The notes beneath the pieces were generated by a model. That model made no database searches and was not told the origin of the DNA. It worked only from the letters and a program-made list of their open reading frames with translations. The position numbers and the translations under genes are program-made. 64,000 bases of DNA from Heligmosomoides polygyrus polygyrus (lineage: Eukaryota > Nematoda > Chromadorea > Rhabditida > Heligmosomidae), in contig OX377206.1 in the NCBI GenBank assembly GCA_947396885.1, positions 9,183,050-9,247,049 on the forward strand, read 5' to 3'. Of the stretch, positions 24,701 through 36,744 are shown one piece after another; positions within the stretch are counted from its first letter, which is position 1; every line of letters begins with the position of its first letter.

Positions 24701-27700
24701 AAAATCACAGGAGTGAGCATTGAAACGTTTTTGTTGACTAGTTCCTTGAATGTCGTGTAAGTTGCTGGTATGTTTTTATTATCACCATCTTATGGCTAGT
24801 CTTATTTAATTGGCTGGAAATATTGGTAGTGTAGTCATGCGATAGCATCTCAAGGAGGATATGTTAGAGTCCTGGTTAGCCTGTGAGTGGTTCGAAGATC
24901 GAATCTGATCCATGTTTTCCTTGCATATCCGTATTTTCTTAGAGTGGAGTTTGAACAGCTTTCCTTTGAAACTGCTGCTATTATTACTTTATTCGTTTGC
25001 TATCAGTTTCCCTGTGTGAAACTTTTCTGTTCAAGGTTTGAACTCACCGAAGAAGAACAAATGTACTGGACAATCCTTCGTCATGCACATTCTTCCATGA
25101 ATAGCGCTGGAATCAGAGGCCTGCAGGAGGTTGGTTTCTTCCTTCATCTCCACAGTATTCTTCTTCTTGAACGAGTGAACCTTTCTCGTTATATATCTTC
25201 CATCGCTCGTTTAATCAGCAATGAATTTATCGCGAATTCTTCGCGCAATACATGGTCGCAGCGTTATCTTTTCTCGGCATCTGCGTTTTCTGTGACAGTC
25301 CTCCTCGGCATCTGTTTCGTTGGCTGTTGGTTGTATTATCCCTTGTGGTTGTGTTCGTCTTGTACTTAACTTCTGCTTACAATCTGTATTCTAGTTGCAA
25401 TATGTGGACACAGATGTCGAGGATAATCTTGAGTACATTGCTAACCAGAAGCAGAACGATGAGGCCGCAGCGCTGAGCGAACAGCGAAAGAACAGAAAGG
25501 ACAAAGTGAAAAGTCCATTCGACATGGGAGAATTCGTATGCTCTTATACGTTCTGTATCGATTTCGTGCTGGTACAGTTCACCGTTTTCTTTCAGGTCGT
25601 AATGATAGGAAATGGCATGGGGATGTTCCAGATAATTTCTTCAAGTGGTGACGACGAAGGTGAGACTGCAGTGGTCATTTTTCGTTAGTTCACATTGTTA
25701 ATACCTAAAAAGTCGTTTGCGTGAGGAAACCTGTTCCCACTGATTGACAGGGAACAAGTAATGGTTCTTATGGACTGCGTCCTTACTGTTCTGTTCGCTG
25801 TTTCACTTATTCGGTTGTAACACGCTTCTATTTTGCCCTATTCCTATTTGCTTAGCTGAACGAATTGTAGGTGTCTAACAGTAGCCTCGGTTTACTTGGG
25901 GATTGTACACTTTTGTGGACATTTTGGGTGACTAAGTATCTCGAGATACTCCCGAGATTTTCTTCACTATTGAGGCTTAATTGTTGAGAACCATGCACCT
26001 TAAACTTTGCATGCTTCAAATTTCAAATTCAAATTTATTACATGCCAGAGCATGTTTACAAAACAACACAACGGTATACAAATGTAGAAATACCATAAAG
26101 AAAACGACAATGCAACGTGTAATGTGAAAGGAAAGGAAAAGAATATTAGGAAGAGAAGCTAGAACAGCAATAAAAGCTAAAAAGAAAAACTAGAAAACAG
26201 CAATAAAAGCAAGAAAGATGCAGCCGGAACAGCCATAAAAGCCAGGTAGTGGAGCACGAATCTTATTTAGTCAGGCAAGTAATCATTAATGATATTGAAG
26301 CTGTTAGGAGGATGTTTAGTTGCGATCAAAACTCTTGCGCCAGGCGGGACTCGAACCCGCATCTTCTGCTTTCCGCGCAGCGATGTTCGCCTTACACCAC
26401 CAGCGCTGTTTGACCGAACAGAACATCCACGATATCTTCCTAGCAATCTCGCCTATCAGCACTCACCCGTGATATCGGGATGAGCCGGCCGCTTCGCGCT
26501 GGTGGTGTAAGGCGAACATCGCTGCCCGGAAAGCAGAAGATGCGGGTTCGAGTCCCGCCTGGCGCAAGAGTTTTGATCGCAACTAAACATCCTCCTAACA
26601 GCTTCTATCTTCTATAACAGCCGCTCTAGGCTTAAGCAAAAATGAAAAACATCATTTCTACGAAGGCCTTCAGCTTAACCGGTTCCATGCTGATATCAGC
26701 GGCCAGCTCATCCCGATATCACGGGTGAGTGCTGATAGGCGAGATTGCTAGGAAGATATCGTGGATGTTCTGTTCGGTCAAACAGCGCTGGTGGTGCAAG
26801 GCGAACATCGCTGCCCGGAAAGCAGAAGATGCGGGTTCGAGTCCCGCCTGGCGCAAGAGCTTTGATCGCAACTAAACATCCTCCTAACAGCTTCTATCTT
26901 CTATAACAGCCGCTCTAGGCTTAAGCAAAAATGAAAAACATCATTTCTACGAAGGCCTTCAGCTTAACCGGTTCCATGCTGATATCAGCGGCCGGCTCAT
27001 CCCGATATCACGGGTGAGTGCTGATAGGCGAGATTGCTAGGAAGATATCGTGGATGTTCTGTTCGGTCAAACAGCGCTGGTGGTGCAAGGCGAACATCGC
27101 TGCCCGGAAAGCAGAAGATGCGGGTTCGAGTCCCGCCTGGCGCAAGAGTTTTGATCGCAACTAAACATCCTCCTAACAGCTTCTATCTTCTATAACAGCC
27201 GCTCTAGGCCTAAGCAAAAATGAAAAACATTAATGATGTTCTTGAATTCACTAAGACTCTCGGGAAGCTGGACTCTTTTGATTAATTTGCCAAACTCTAT
27301 AGCTCCACGACACGTGAAAAAGTGTCGACTCAAGATAGCTCTTGGTCTCGAGAAACTTAGCTTAAGCCTGTTGCCGCTTGTGGATGAAAGGTTCGTTATA
27401 AACAGCCCATCAGAGTTCACCTCAGCTCTAACGTGAATGATTTCATAGATTAGGATGCTTGTAAGTTTCGAAGTCACCTCCTTGTCGCTTATCTTTGAAT
27501 ACGTCTCTAATGCGAGCGAAAATGAGTAGAACTTGTGTAGGTTGTCTTCCCTTTTTTCTCCAGGTTGCGAACTTGTGAAAGAGTTCTTTTCTATTCTGGA
27601 ATTCTATTTTAAAGTCCTGGGCGTTGAACTTGGTTTTCATGAAATACGAAATCAGTTAATATTAGAAAGCAAATCGCTCTACTTCAGTATTAGGTTCCGC

Positions 27701-30189
27701 ATGCGGAAGTAGCAATTTTGTTGTATTTATCTATTTATATACACGCGAAGCCACGCCTCACATGAAAGAAATGAAAAAACTCAGAAACCAAATGCAGCGA
27801 TGAGATAAAACATTCAGAATTATGATTAAAGCATACGAGTTTGCCAGGTCAACCCTGTACCTTTACCATACATATGTACGTATGCGTACACATAGGGTGT
27901 CCAGAAAGTATTTACAGAAAACTTTGCAATGTTCCAGATTTTTTCTAGAATGTTCTAAAGATTTCAACATAAGTGCGATATAAAGACACTATCCTGCTGT
28001 ATCTGCATAGCATACTATAGCATACCAGCTAGCATCCGTCTTCCTTGCCTTATCAACGGCAACCTTGTAACACCTACCAGCTTCCCTTCCAGTGAACTGG
28101 AAGTTTTCTGAACAGAGTTTCTCCCTTTTAAGCTTAATATTTTAGTTGTAAATGATTGTTACAGTTTCCGGCTCGATAAAGACTTTGAAGTGTTCCAGTT
28201 GATTTTAACAATGATTTCTCCTTTATCTTTCAGGGACTGCATGCAGGGTTCATGGGAAGTTTCCGGTCAGGAAAGGAAAGGAGGAAACAATTACAATCTC
28301 AATTGGGTCCGCTCTAGGCCTAGGGATGTTCGCTCATATTGAGGGTTCAAAGCAGTGTGAGTTCCCACAGACTTTCGTGACGCTTTTCGTTTAATTTGAG
28401 GCCGGTATATGAACAATTTCTTATTGTTCAGCTGGAAATATATCCCATCGTATCGAGAAGTTCAACTTTGGACCACGAGTTAGAGGGCTTGTTGCGCCGC
28501 TTGCCGGAGCTGAGCAAATATCGGAAAGCGGTGAGATTTCTGTTTTGTTGTCATTTCGACGTACGGCTTAGATAAAGGATTTTAGGTATTTATAATTAAT
28601 ATGATCATCGCCATATATTGCTTTTATTTTCGTACCAGGGTGCGTGTAGCGCAGTCGGAGGAGGCGCGACTGCGGCGTGCACCCGATACCAGGTTCCTGG
28701 TTCGGATTTTCCACCCAGGCCAACCAAGCCTTCCATCCCTCCGGGGTCGGTGAATTGGGTACCAGACTTGTCTGGGAAGGGTAAAGCACTGACTTGTACA
28801 TCGGCTGGCCACCGCAAGTCATTGTATGGCCAAATACGCATTCAAACCGCCTCCACGACATCCCGTAGTAGTAGAATGCGCTGGCGCATCCCAGAAGAGA
28901 TTGACTAACGTCGTCCTTTATCATTATCCTTTATTTTCGTACCTCGTTAATGGTGGAACCTGAAACCTGGATTGCATTCTCTAGAATCTCGCCGAAAAGC
29001 CAAGGATGTCTGTGTTGTTCTTAAAATTCTGAGCGGAACGTTAAAAACAAACAGCTCAAAGTTTTGTCAATTTGCATTCTAAAGGACCTGAGGTAGCTCC
29101 GTGAAAATCACCTGTAACACTTCAAAAACGAGCATGGGGTATAACTCATTTACTTGTAGGGCAGGCTCTTTATTCCTATCTTTGAAAAATGCAGTAGATT
29201 TAATCCCACCTTGTTTTTCTGCTTTTCGACGCAAAGCTAGGTAGCGATTTGTAAGTCATTAGTTGGCTGTGTTGAATGAGATTGTGTTTTTCTCTGATGT
29301 CTACCTTATGTGGGCGCGTGTAGCGCAGACGGAGGAGGCGTCGCCTGTCGGGTGCGCCCAATACCAGGTCCCTGGTTCGGATTTCTCGCCCAGGCCAACC
29401 AAGCCGTCCATCCCTTCGGTGTCGGTGAATTGGTACCAGACTTGTCTGGGAGGGATAAAGCACTGACTTGTTCATCGGCTGGCCACCGCAAGTCATTGTA
29501 TGGCCAAATACGCATTCATATCGCCTCCACGACATCCCGTAGAAGTAGAATGCGCTGGCGCATCCCAAAAGGGATTGAGTAACGCCATCCTTTATCCTTA
29601 TCCTTGTCCTTATGTAGCGTTTTGAATAAATAAATAAGTAAATAAATACTGGCGACTTTTTCAGGGCAAGACATCTACCGTTACTTTATCAAGGTCGTCC
29701 CGACGAAAATTTACCATGGACTTTTCGGACGATTCACTATGGCCTATCAGTATTCGGTGACATTTCTGGTAATATACCTTTCTCTTAGCTATGTAAAGCG
29801 CTATTCATGCGAAATGAAAGACGAACCTTTTTTAGAAGAAGAGGCTCAGAGATGGAGAGCACAGCCATGGCGGCATTATGTTTGAGTATGAGTTTTGTGC
29901 GAACGTGATTGAAGTCAGAGAGGCGGCGAAGTGAGTTTAGTTGCGGCTGCTTTGCTATTTTCCTTAGGGATTTCAAAGTGTGCTGGCTGTGTTCAGGTCC
30001 CTAGTTGGTCTTCTGCTTCGGCTGTGTGCTGTAGTCGGTGGAGTATTCGCCACTAGTCGAGTTATCAATAATATTATCCAACTGTTGCTCAACTCGCTCC
30101 GTAGGATTAAAGTTGCACCAGAGTCCAACGCCTCCGCTCCTCTTCTGGAGAAAACAACGACTGTGCCTATTCCTTCCAGTGCTCAGTAG
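18743..30189 (+). CDS. ERGIC2: ERGIC2/Erv41-like ER-Golgi cargo receptor, 11 exons
   Basis: Exons read directly: 18743-18869, 18949-19063, 23112-23240, 25036-25129, 25395-25535, 25596-25659, 28234-28356, 28432-28530, 29665-29768, 29836-29930, 29979-30189. Phase is kept at every junction and the spliced frame has 433 codons plus TAG. Exons 1-2 give the ERGIC N-terminal segment (DLDIFEKVVDNV) and a first membrane helix at about residues 43-62 (LISLICFTVIFCLVVGEVL). Exons 7-10 give the COPII-coated ERV lumenal domain (TACRVHGKF, SGNISHRIEKFNFG, YFIKVVPTKIY). Exon 11 gives a second helix with LCAVVGGVFATS. The family forms the Erv41/Erv46 complex that cycles between ER and Golgi and retrieves escaped ER proteins. 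Human ERGIC2 is about 377 residues; the extra length here is mostly a charged stretch in exon 5. The start is chosen because ATG lies 2 nt after TTTCAG. The exon 10/11 boundary is the least certain, since the nearer TTAG acceptor would shift the frame. No AATAAA was seen soon after the stop. Confidence 0.93.
20584..20644 (+). other. Short imperfect hairpin in ERGIC2 intron 2
   Basis: GGTCGGGAG at the left pairs with CTCCCGACC at the right. The stem is 25 positions long with 22 Watson-Crick pairs, one G-U and two mismatches, around an 11-nt loop (ACCGTACTCGA). It is in the sense orientation of the host gene. The size and shape resemble a microRNA precursor, but a small decayed palindromic element is as likely. 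Confidence 0.3.
21702..21955 (+). repeat. tRNA-like repeat (family T)
   Basis: The leader CAGCTTAACCGGTTCCATGC precedes a 71-nt cloverleaf-like segment at 21810-21880: a 7-bp acceptor stem (GCGCCGG with CTGGCGC), an anticodon arm with loop CCGGAAA, and a T arm GCGGGTTCGAGTCCCGC. The nominal anticodon would be GGA (Ser), but no long variable arm is present, so a functional serine tRNA is unlikely. Confidence 0.7.
22256..22429. repeat. TTCGAA-rich foldback element, copy 2
   Basis: TATAGTTGTGCTCGAG at the left and GAGAGCTCAACTATA at the right are inverted termini around a TTCGAA/GAATA-rich core. Confidence 0.65.
23461..23990. repeat. Foldback element with a central tRNA-like module, in ERGIC2 intron 3
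   Basis: Arms of about 140 bp are reverse complements (CTAGGGAAGGGTTTCGACTT and AAACCCTTCCCTAG; GACCAGGGTCATTAGAAAG and CTTTCTAATGACCCTGGTC). The centre has GGTGGTGCAGGGGTAGTGC and GTTGGTTCGGTTTCC, resembling Pol III A and B boxes. Confidence 0.7.
26285..26493 (-). repeat. tRNA-like repeat (family T), inverted unit
   Basis: The unit runs on the minus strand through the same T arm (GCGGGTTCGAGTCCCGCCTGG) and leader, and meets the next unit head to head at about 26493. Confidence 0.72.
26494..27230 (+). repeat. Tandem array of tRNA-like units, period 289 bp
   Basis: Two and a half direct units follow the inverted one. GAAGGCCTTCAGCTTAACC recurs at 26662 and 26951. Each unit contains the 71-nt tRNA-like segment (first one 26496-26566), then CATCCTCCTAACAGCTTC and AGCCGCTCTAGGC. 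The array lies in ERGIC2 intron 6. The near identity of units indicates recent amplification. Confidence 0.85.
27190..27640 (-). pseudogene. LINE reverse-transcriptase C-terminal remnant joined to the tRNA-like array
   Basis: The minus strand reads LSSTSGNRLKLSFSRPRA, then LSRHFFTCRGAIEF and a VQLPESLSEFK segment, the usual end of CR1-like LINE ORF2 (R..FF..R....W..L then S...FK). The last codons (GLERLL and stop, near 27190-27207) are made by the same AGCCGCTCTAGGC stretch that forms part of each tRNA-like unit. Confidence 0.62.
28639..28936 (+). repeat. tRNA-derived SINE (family B), full length
   Basis: Head GCGTGTAGCGCAGTCGGAGG (A-box-like), CCTGGTTCGGATTTTCC (B-box-like), body with CAGACTTGTCTGGGAAGG, then GCGCTGGCGCATCCC and a TCCTTTATC-rich tail. 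It occupies ERGIC2 intron 8. Confidence 0.82.
29312..29612 (+). repeat. tRNA-derived SINE (family B), full length
   Basis: The same order of head, B-box-like GGTTCGGATTTC, body and TCCTTTATCCTTATCC tail as the copy 670 bp upstream. It is also in ERGIC2 intron 8. Confidence 0.82.
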
Positions 30190-30420
30190 TGTGCGATTTT
30201 CGCATATTGATTCAGAGTACTATTAGGATTTCTTTGGGTTTCATTTGTTGTTTCTTAAAGGTTTTTATGTGTAAGCATGTAGACATTCACTTCTCTCTCT
30301 TTTTTGTAATTAATTTATTCAAAAATTAATTAATTGTTATAAACACCAAATAATGTGTTGGCCAAAAAACTTTAATATTCGCCGCATCTCCCTGTGAGGC
30401 AATGCCTAGATTTTGGATAT

Positions 30421-30600
30421 TGGGTACCGTGCATTAGAGTGAAGTTGGAGTTCTGGGGTTTTGTATCCGTTAACGGTTTCGTGTATTCTTTTATTATTGT
30501 GGTTGTTGAGCTAGCTGCGCCATGGGTACCGCGTGCATCGGAGTGAAACCGGAGTTCTCGGTATTCCGTTTTTTGTTATGGTTTCATGTATATTTTTTCT
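30421..30600 (+). repeat. Diverged tandem duplication, period about 105 bp
   Basis: GGGTACCGTGCATTAGAGTG near 30424 and GGTACCGCGTGCATCGGAGT near 30526 begin two related blocks that both continue through GGAGTTCT and a TTTCGTGTAT/TTTCATGTAT end. Confidence 0.55.
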
Positions 30601-31117
30601 GTTTCGTGTTACTGGGTTCATTCTGCCTTCTTATGTGATCGAATTTCTCAGAGTCAAGATATGGCTCGACTTTTTGTCTTCCTCAATCACGGGTTTCTGT
30701 TGATTGTTGTAAATAGAGTAATAAATATTTTCGTTTTATTACGGTGTGTTACGTTATTTTGGTTTATCCATTCTTTTTTCGTATTTATACCGCAAGTTAA
30801 GAACAGAAGTGGCGAAGATATTCGTCATTCTACTTCTTCTGATTGGGATCAGTACTGAAGGTATGCTGATGTTTGCTAGTACGACGTTCGCTTTTCTTCC
30901 TTCTATTGAATTTTGCTTTTCAGACCGGTTTCGTTTTCAACACAAATGAATTGTGTTCATCCGGTATCTGTCATGCGCTGCGTTATCAGGGTATGGTATA
31001 GTTTTGTTTTATCTGTTTCTTCTATTGCATTCTGCTTACGCTTTTGGCTTCCTATTGTTCGAAAGAACATCTTGATTGTACCGTAACTCGGAGCTTTGTA
31101 CAATTCTGAATTCAAGA

Positions 31118-31540
31118 TATCGGATCTATCCTAGTCGGGGGGGGGGGGGGGCACGTGTCTAAAAAATGTAATGTGACTAGTTGACATGAGACTCATGGAG
31201 CGGCTTTCAGAGCAGAAAATTGGGCCCAAAAACCAACAAACAAAAAACGAACAAATCACCGCGATTGTAAAGACGTCATGGCGGGCAATGAGCATCCAAA
31301 CACTGCTGACCACTTGCGGACATGTTATAGCCCGGATCCATCATGGTGAGGGTGTCACATAACTTTGTTTGTTTCCAACTGCGGCAAAACGGAATGTAGC
31401 TTCCTTTTTTTCTGTGAATTTTGTCAGCCTAGATCCTATTTTGTTTTATAGAAGCCGCTGTGTTACTCTCAAGTTAATTAGTTACATATTTTTTATGCTA
31501 TCTGCCTCCCCCCGCCCTCTGCCAACTAGGATAGATCCCG
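31118..31540. mobile_element. MITE with GATCTATCCTAGT termini
   Basis: GGATCTATCCTAGTCGGGGG at the left is mirrored by CCAACTAGGATAGATCCCG at the right (about 30-bp terminal repeats), the left one carrying a 15-G tract. A related single end (GGATCTGTCCTAGTCGTGGGG) is at 1870. Confidence 0.62.
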
Positions 31541-31734
31541 AAAATTTCTGTTGTGCTGAGTTTGTTTTTGCTTTTTGTCGTCAGAAATTGGTTGAGGCGG
31601 TCACCCAGCATGCTACAATTTCTTGTGTTACCTCCCCCAAATCGTTCGGTTTACTGGTGTTATCGATGCGATGCCTACAGTGCAAATAATGATAGAATAA
31701 ATGTTGGAGTTTCTATACGATGACTTGCAGGTAC

Positions 31735-32800
31735 GGCCGACGGATATGTCAGTGCTTTGTCTTCCTCAGATAAATCTGATACTGACGCCTTAGGCGATGC
31801 CGACGATAAGATGCGCTAATTGCGGGCGGGTGCAGTTCGATTCTGACCGGGGGGGGGGGGGGGTCTCAGGCATATGTCTGAACGACGGAAATGGATACCA
31901 TTGCAGGAATCTCCATCTTCCAAATAGTAGAAGCATATGTTCCGTTTCTGCAAAGGCTAACGGATTCTGGGCTCTGAAAGTTTACCATGGAATCGAAACA
32001 TTGCACAAAGTAATGCTTTCCAAACATCAAACAAGGGAAAATGCAAAAATGTTGCTCCATAGGTGTGTAGTCAGGTTTTCGATTCCTTGGCTTCGCAGTA
32101 TTTTTGCAATAACCTCACTCATCCCAACGTCACTCTACCGATCAGCTGACTGCCTCAGCGTTTTGAATTCGAAAACCTGATTCCAACTTGCTCCGAAGAA
32201 GGCGCCAACGCCGGGACGTTTGCCGCAATAAATATTTGTAATAATGGGTTTCATGGGCGCGTGTAGCGCAGTCGGAGGAAACGCCGACGGTCGCGTGCAC
32301 CCGACACCAGGTTCTTGGTTCGGATATTCCGCCCAGGCCAACCAAGCCTTCCATCCCTCCGGGGTCGGTGAATTGGTACCAGACGTGTCTGGGAAGGATA
32401 AAGCGCTGACTTGTTCATCGGCTGGCCACCGCAAGTCATTTTATGACTAAATACGCATTCATATCGCATCCATGACATCCCGTAGAAGTAGAATGCATGG
32501 CGCATCCCAAAAGAGATGGAATAACGCCGTCCTTCATCCTTTATCTTTTATGTTTTGAAGGTATTGCGCGGCTGTGCGATTTCATAGCAAACTTTCACCC
32601 CTTGACTGCGAAGGTTCAATGACTTTGCCAGAGTGGAGCAAATTTCTCTTCTATTTGAAGGCTGGAGATTCTCGCGGTGGTATTCATTTTCGTCGTTCAA
32701 ACCTGTACCTGAGACACCTTTCACATCCGTTCCTGCCGAAGTTTCCATCCAGTCGGTGTAGATGTTGGTATCAGTACTATTTTTTTGTGATCATGTTTTT
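31735..32800. repeat. Large inverted repeat around a SINE
   Basis: About 240 bp at 31790-32030 is the reverse complement of 32555-32800 (TGAACGACGGAAATGGATACC against GAATACCACCGCGAGAATC read on minus). The left part has a B-box-like GCAGTTCGATTCTGACC before a 15-G tract. A family B SINE separates the arms. Confidence 0.6.
32257..32551 (+). repeat. tRNA-derived SINE (family B), full length
   Basis: GCGCGTGTAGCGCAGTCGG head, TTGGTTCGGATATTCC B-box-like block, body and TCCTTCATCCTTTATC tail. Confidence 0.82.
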
Positions 32801-32956
32801 CTGTCTGACAATCCTGTTGATTCGGCGTAATGCTCGAACACCCATTTAGTATGCAACGACACGGAAATAGAAGACGTGGTGTATCCGCAACAAGCTGATT
32901 GACGCGCTAATCTTTAGTTAGCTTATTACCTACTCATTAGGCCCAGTGTTATCGCC

Positions 32957-34200
32957 ACCTACATATAAAAGAGTTTGTCCGTGGAGTGATCTAACCTAAG
33001 TGAGGTACGCCGCATTATCCACAGCGAGGGCGGTCGATGATCTAACCTGAATGAGGTACGCCTCATCATCTACAGCGCGGGCAAAATTTGCTATTGAACG
33101 TGGGATGTTGCTGCAGCAGGGGAAACGCAGCCCTTTACTGCTTAACACAACAGCACCTACGCGCGTTTCTGAGCGTCCAGTTCCAGAAGCCGACTTCGTG
33201 CCATTAGCATGAGAAGACCACTAAAGGGGTAAAGGTAGAAGGGGACTTTGAGAGTGGAGAACCGACGGCGATCAGGAGGCAGCGACCAGAAGGAGCATCG
33301 TGATGGTCGATGGGGAGAGCAATGAAGCAGGCCATGAGGTGGCACCAAGAAGATTTTAGGCAATATGTAGGGATAATGAGGGAGTTACCAATCAGGGGAA
33401 GGAGGACGTTAAGGAGGATCAGCAAGGGGATCCATTACCATTAAGAGAGACCGGATTTAGAGGATGTGACACCGATGTCACACAATGGGCGTTCGCTCGC
33501 CGTCGTGATGAAGGAGTATCCCGAGGGGGAGGAGGGGAGGAATTTACCTCGAAGAAGGGACCTGGAGGCGGGACCAGGACGGGGAATCAACAAGAAGGGA
33601 GCCATAAGGGAATTCATACGGAGAACAAAGAATCTGCCATATGCATAGCCTGTTCATGCTCGACACAGCGGCGACTGTGCGCGCTTCTGAGCTTCTTGAT
33701 CCAGAAAACGGGTCCCCTACGTCGCGCAGCAAGCATCCTGATTCTGAATACGTGTCACCGACCGTGCCGTGAGCGTGGGAGGACCACTAGGGGGTGGTAG
33801 AGAAGCGCGGTAAGAGGACCTCTATGGTGGACCAGGAGAGCGACCAGGAAGGAAAGGAATAACCTGGAGGAGGAGCCAGAACGGGGAAACCAGCAAGAAG
33901 AGACCAGTAGGTATCAATAGTGGAAACAAAGAAGTGGGCCAGTAGTTGGGACCAGGAAGGTGGCGGACTAAAGAGGGGGAGGGAACACCATTAAAGGCGG
34001 ACCAGCAATTAGACTTGAAACGCTTGCTGTTGAGCATGAGAACGATTGCGGAGGAACAACCTGAGGGACAGAAGTACTGCGCAGCACAAACCAATGACAT
34101 TACTGGCCGGTCAGGAAAGAATGTCTATGATGAAGGTACCGAAGTGGTGAAGGACTTGATGCCGATAACGTATGCACCAAGTTCCTAGATGCTGGCGAAT
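32957..34200 (+). mobile_element. Helitron-like diverged sequence related to 58235-59304
   Basis: The left end CCTACATATAAAAGAG followed by TTGTCCGTGG resembles the start of the better copy at 58235. Two 48-bp units begin TGATCTAACCT at about 32990 and 33038. GTGAGCGTGGGAGGAC and several GGGACCAG/AACCAG words recur in both copies. No 3' hairpin plus CTRR was found, so the right boundary is a guess. Confidence 0.4.
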
Positions 34201-36186
34201 TTTATGTTCTACAAAAACTACTTTCCATAGGTCAGTGATGCTACAAAGTTGCGCGAAGCGCGCAAGTGCGAGACACGCCGTTAGACGTGTCGGAGCACTT
34301 GTATTGTGATAATTGAGGTATTTAGTAGTAGTGCGATAGTGAAGCAGTGCAGCCAAAGCTAAGAGCTTGTATAAATTATGAATTATCGGCGAAAAATCAT
34401 TCCGTAGTACATCTCGTGGCGTTCTTTCCATCGATGATAATAGATTCCCGTTTATGCTATCGGAAGTATTATGGTCAGATTCAATTAGGTCAAGTGCTAC
34501 TACAGTTGGTGTTTCAGCTCTACCTAGGGACGTTATTGAAGTTCTTTCTGACGAAGGTTCACTTCTACTGCAGTCGGTAGAGGTCGCCTACCTTGTGTGC
34601 CTTACGAATGGAAATTTTACAATCGCTTTTCTTCCATGCCAGTCCAACAGCCCATCCTTAGTAGACGTTGGATCAGACGCCGAATCGGATTACTCGGATC
34701 CGTCATTTTTCAAGCTCTAGTTAAAACGATTGTGCGACTAATGGGATTTTTGAGAAGCCTAGATCTCAATGCGATTCAGATAGGGGTGATTTTCACCCGA
34801 TCGTATTCTCAGAAATTTCAGATAACTGATTTTGGTCAGAAATTTAACGTCCTATCCGATGTGAGATCCGAAGGCAAATCAGTTATAGGGGTCATTCAAA
34901 AGTCCTTGTTGTTAAGGCTACTTTTATCTGAATCACTCTAAGATCCACGATTTTCAAAAATGTCATTATTTGCACAACTCGTTCAACCGGGTTTGAAAAA
35001 ATGACGAATTTTGAATTATCCGAATCGGTCTCGGATCCAGTGTCTAGTCCTCAGTAGGTGTGAAGTGACTACAGGTGTGTTTGGGAGGGTAGGAAGGAAA
35101 AAGTCCAACTATTTTGCTCACTGCTTTATCACCCTTTGAATGCTTCACTGTGCTGTGTAGAAGAAATGGATGAATAACTCGTCTGAAGCATATACTTGAT
35201 AATTAGGAATAAATGATGCTTTCTAATTAGCACCGATCTTTTACCCTACTCCTATTGAAGGTTGGTTGTATTTTCCTCCAACGTAGGTCCGGGGAACCGT
35301 GAAGCATACCGTCAGTGAACTGTTTGGAAAATGGTTTATACGAAATTTCGAAACCGAGATTTCGAGACCTTGTTAAAAGAAGTTTACCCTCTTTCTCGAG
35401 TGCATTACAGCTCCTTAATTTCTATGGTAACTTTCATATTTTACAGGGATTCTCGAGTTGATTGATTGACTTGCATTGCTTAGGTCAAAGTCCTTTGAAG
35501 TTCTAAGTTGGCGGCGAGTACATGAAGGAAATTAACGAAGACGCTGTTGGCGTGAAGGAAGGTCGACGCCGGGTATTACTTGAGGTCTCGACTTGATAAG
35601 GTCGAATGCGGGTCAGACTGAGCGCGCCGCGTCTCCTACAATGAGTGAGGTTATCTGGCCAGGCAAGCATTTTTCTTCATGCTCGTTTGCCACGTTTTCT
35701 CATTACGATGTGTTGCACTACATTTTTTCTTTGATCTGACATTACAAAGCCATCAGACACCAGGTTTTTATTAGTTTCTATCACCATTTTTCATTTTTGA
35801 CGTTTTTTTGTTATTTGTGCCAATTCGATGCGGAGAGCTCATCGTAATGATTCCAATGTTGCTGTAGAGGAGGAAGAATTCAATGCTAACGTCTTCCAGT
35901 GACAAGAGCCTTCGAAATGACGGCGAGGGGAAAATGTTTGCCGGGCTATATAACTTCGCTCTCTTAGGATTACCGTCATCGCGTCTGGGAAGCCACTTGT
36001 GATTCGTCACAGGTGCTTTAAATTGTCGCCTTATTCATATACATTCGCTTTTAAAGGAATATCCCTAGGTTTTCTTTTTTCTTGAGTGTAGAAGATAGTC
36101 AATCAGTAAGGCGCTCGTTCTTCCGCGTTAGTTACTCCAATCAACTAGAGTCGTTTTCCATATGCCTCGACTGAGGTTATTCATTA
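34201..36186. other. Intergenic sequence, nothing recognised
   Basis: Frames up to 114 codons occur between 34347 and 34941, but they overlap in several phases and show no family motif or plausible splice sites. Confidence 0.4.
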
Positions 36187-36529
36187 GGTTGTCCCATAAG
36201 TCCCCGGTCTCCTGAATAGCAATATATTGTATTCGAAAGAAAATGATTTGCTCTATCAGAACATGTATTGCACTTCTTTTTTCATCATGAATTTTGTCAA
36301 TTTTTAGGTCGTTGAAGTGAAAAATGAAAAAGCGAAAAAGTAGCCATTTGCGCACTTGTTCTCTCCGCTTGGGTTTGGAATTTTTTGCGAAGTTTTTTAT
36401 AGCATTTGGAAGACAATGTTCTGTGCTACAAGAATACGTGTTGGTCCTATTTGCTCACTCGTCGTTTATTGATTTTTAGGTCCGCAATGAATCGTTGAAA
36501 AAAAAATGGCGGGGACTTATGGGACAACC
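36187..36529. mobile_element. 343-bp MITE with GGTTGTCCC termini
   Basis: GGTTGTCCCATAAGTCCCC at the left is mirrored by GGGGACTTATGGGACAACC at the right, with TA on both sides, as expected for a Tc/mariner-mobilised element. The interior resembles 56724-57028. Confidence 0.82.
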
Positions 36530-36744
36530 TATTATTTATTGATTTATTCAAAGCGCGAATATGATTTACGCATAGGAATGCAACGCAAACGAAAAACAAG
36601 ATCAAAACGCTATCACACATTAGTCAACTACAATCTCATTTGAAAATTTCAACAAGAAATAGCTCTGCTACAAACAGCAGTAGACATTGTCTTCATGTCG
36701 TCGTATCTACCTAGAAGCAAGTTTAGTTCCATAAATAGCACTTC

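Noticed and set aside
24887..25369. 160-codon plus-strand frame
   Set aside because: It overlaps ERGIC2 exon 4 but runs through both intron boundaries; only 25036-25129 is coding.
27893..27930. AGGGTGTCCAGAAAGTATTT as a Tc1-like terminus
   Set aside because: No partner terminus or coding remnant was found nearby.
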